A stretch of 5,531 nt of DNA from Bacteroides sp. UBA7335 (GTDB lineage Bacteria; Bacteroidota; Bacteroidia; Bacteroidales; Bacteroidaceae), in NCBI GenBank assembly GCA_002471185.1, contig DKPL01000016.1, forward strand, positions 352 through 5,882, in the 5' to 3' direction. Of the stretch, positions 4,969 through 5,531 are shown piece after piece. Position 1 is the stretch's first letter, and each line of letters starts with the position of its first letter. The notes beneath the pieces are model-generated. The model had not been told where the DNA came from and searched no databases. It saw only the letters and a list, made by a program, of their open reading frames with translations. The translations under genes and the position numbers were made by a program.

Positions 4969-5531
4969 TGGAAGTTAACGTATATAACATTAAAGGTGAA
5001 GACACTGGGAGAAAGGTTACGTTAAACGAATCTATCTTCGGAATTGAGCCCAACGACCACGCTATCTATTTGGATGTAAAACAATTTATGGCAAATCAGC
5101 GTCAGGGTACTCATAAGTCAAAAGAAAGAAGTGAAATCAGTGGTTCTACACGTAAGATCGGCCGTCAAAAAGGTGGTGGTGGAGCTCGTCGTGGTGATAT
5201 GAACTCTCCTGTTTTAGTTGGTGGTGGACGTGTATTCGGACCAAGACCAAGAGATTACTTCTTTAAGTTGAACAAAAAAGTTAAGACATTAGCTCGTAAG
5301 TCTGCTTTGTCTTACAAAGTTCAAAATAACGCAATCGTTGTTTTGGAAGACTTTACTTTTGAAGCTCCAAAAACAAAAGATTTCGTTACTTTGGCAAAAA
5401 ATCTTAAAGTTTCTGATAAAAAGATACTTATGGTTTTACCAGAAGCAAATAAAAACGTATATTTGTCAGCTCGTAACATTAAGAGTGTTAATGTACAAAC
5501 CGTTTCGGGATTAAATACTTACAGAGTATTG
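4968..5531 (+). CDS. rplD: 50S ribosomal protein L4, N-terminal part (cut by window end)
   Basis: L4 is an early-binding 50S protein whose extended loop lines the nascent-peptide exit tunnel. In E. coli it also represses the S10 operon. The frame is open from the ATG at 4968 to the window edge, giving 188 codons of an expected 200-210, so about 20 residues are missing. It begins MEVNVYNIKGEDTG. The tunnel-loop region is visible as STRKIGRQKGGGGARRGDMNSP (about 60-81), then GGGRVFGPRPRDYFFKLNKK, which resembles Bacteroidota L4, and FEAPKTKDF further on. The start overlaps the rplC stop (TAATG), which favours translational coupling. Compared with the E. coli loop KGTGRAR, this protein has KGGGGAR. 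The truncation is only the window boundary; the read part is intact. Confidence 0.96.
   Translation, partial: MEVNVYNIKGEDTGRKVTLNESIFGIEPNDHAIYLDVKQFMANQRQGTHKSKERSEISGSTRKIGRQKGGGGARRGDMNSPVLVGGGRVFGPRPRDYFFKLNKKVKTLARKSALSYKVQNNAIVVLEDFTFEAPKTKDFVTLAKNLKVSDKKILMVLPEANKNVYLSARNIKSVNVQTVSGLNTYRVL

Overview
The window is a ribosomal-protein and translation-factor cluster from a bacterium, very probably a member of the Bacteroidota (Bacteroidetes). Five things point there. The DNA is AT-rich. A small DUF3467-type protein precedes rpsL. fusA is followed directly by rpsJ with no tuf between them. None of the genes has a clear Shine-Dalgarno sequence; instead A-rich leaders precede the ATG codons. 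A promoter of the Bacteroidota type (TTG, 19-nt spacer, TAnnTTTG) lies in front of rpsL. A cytophagal-type lineage is possible, but the genus cannot be fixed from the sequence alone.

Layout, all on the + strand: 1-67 may hold the tail of an unidentified gene. 68-338 is AT-rich non-coding DNA. 339-644 encodes the DUF3467 protein. 645-778 is a spacer with a promoter and a short upstream reading frame. Then come rpsL (779-1189), a long 129-nt spacer, rpsG (1319-1795, start corrected to the downstream ATG), fusA (1839-3956), a spacer with a strong hairpin and T-tract (3965-4002), rpsJ (4027-4332), rplC (4351-4968) and the first 188 codons of rplD (4968 to the window end, start overlapping the rplC stop).

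The genes act together in translation. S12 and S7 are 30S proteins of the decoding and tRNA-exit regions, EF-G drives translocation, S10 is a 30S head protein that doubles as NusE, and L3 and L4 are early 50S assembly proteins. The window therefore joins the str operon (rpsL-rpsG-fusA) to the start of the S10 operon (rpsJ-rplC-rplD). No mobile element, CRISPR array, tRNA or rRNA was seen, and every recognised gene is intact apart from rplD, which the window edge cuts.

No previously undescribed biological system is evident. The points most worth checking are non-coding: the fusA-rpsJ hairpin, which has no room for a new promoter behind it; the long rpsL-rpsG spacer with a dyad; and the rpsL leader with its tiny isoleucine-rich reading frame.
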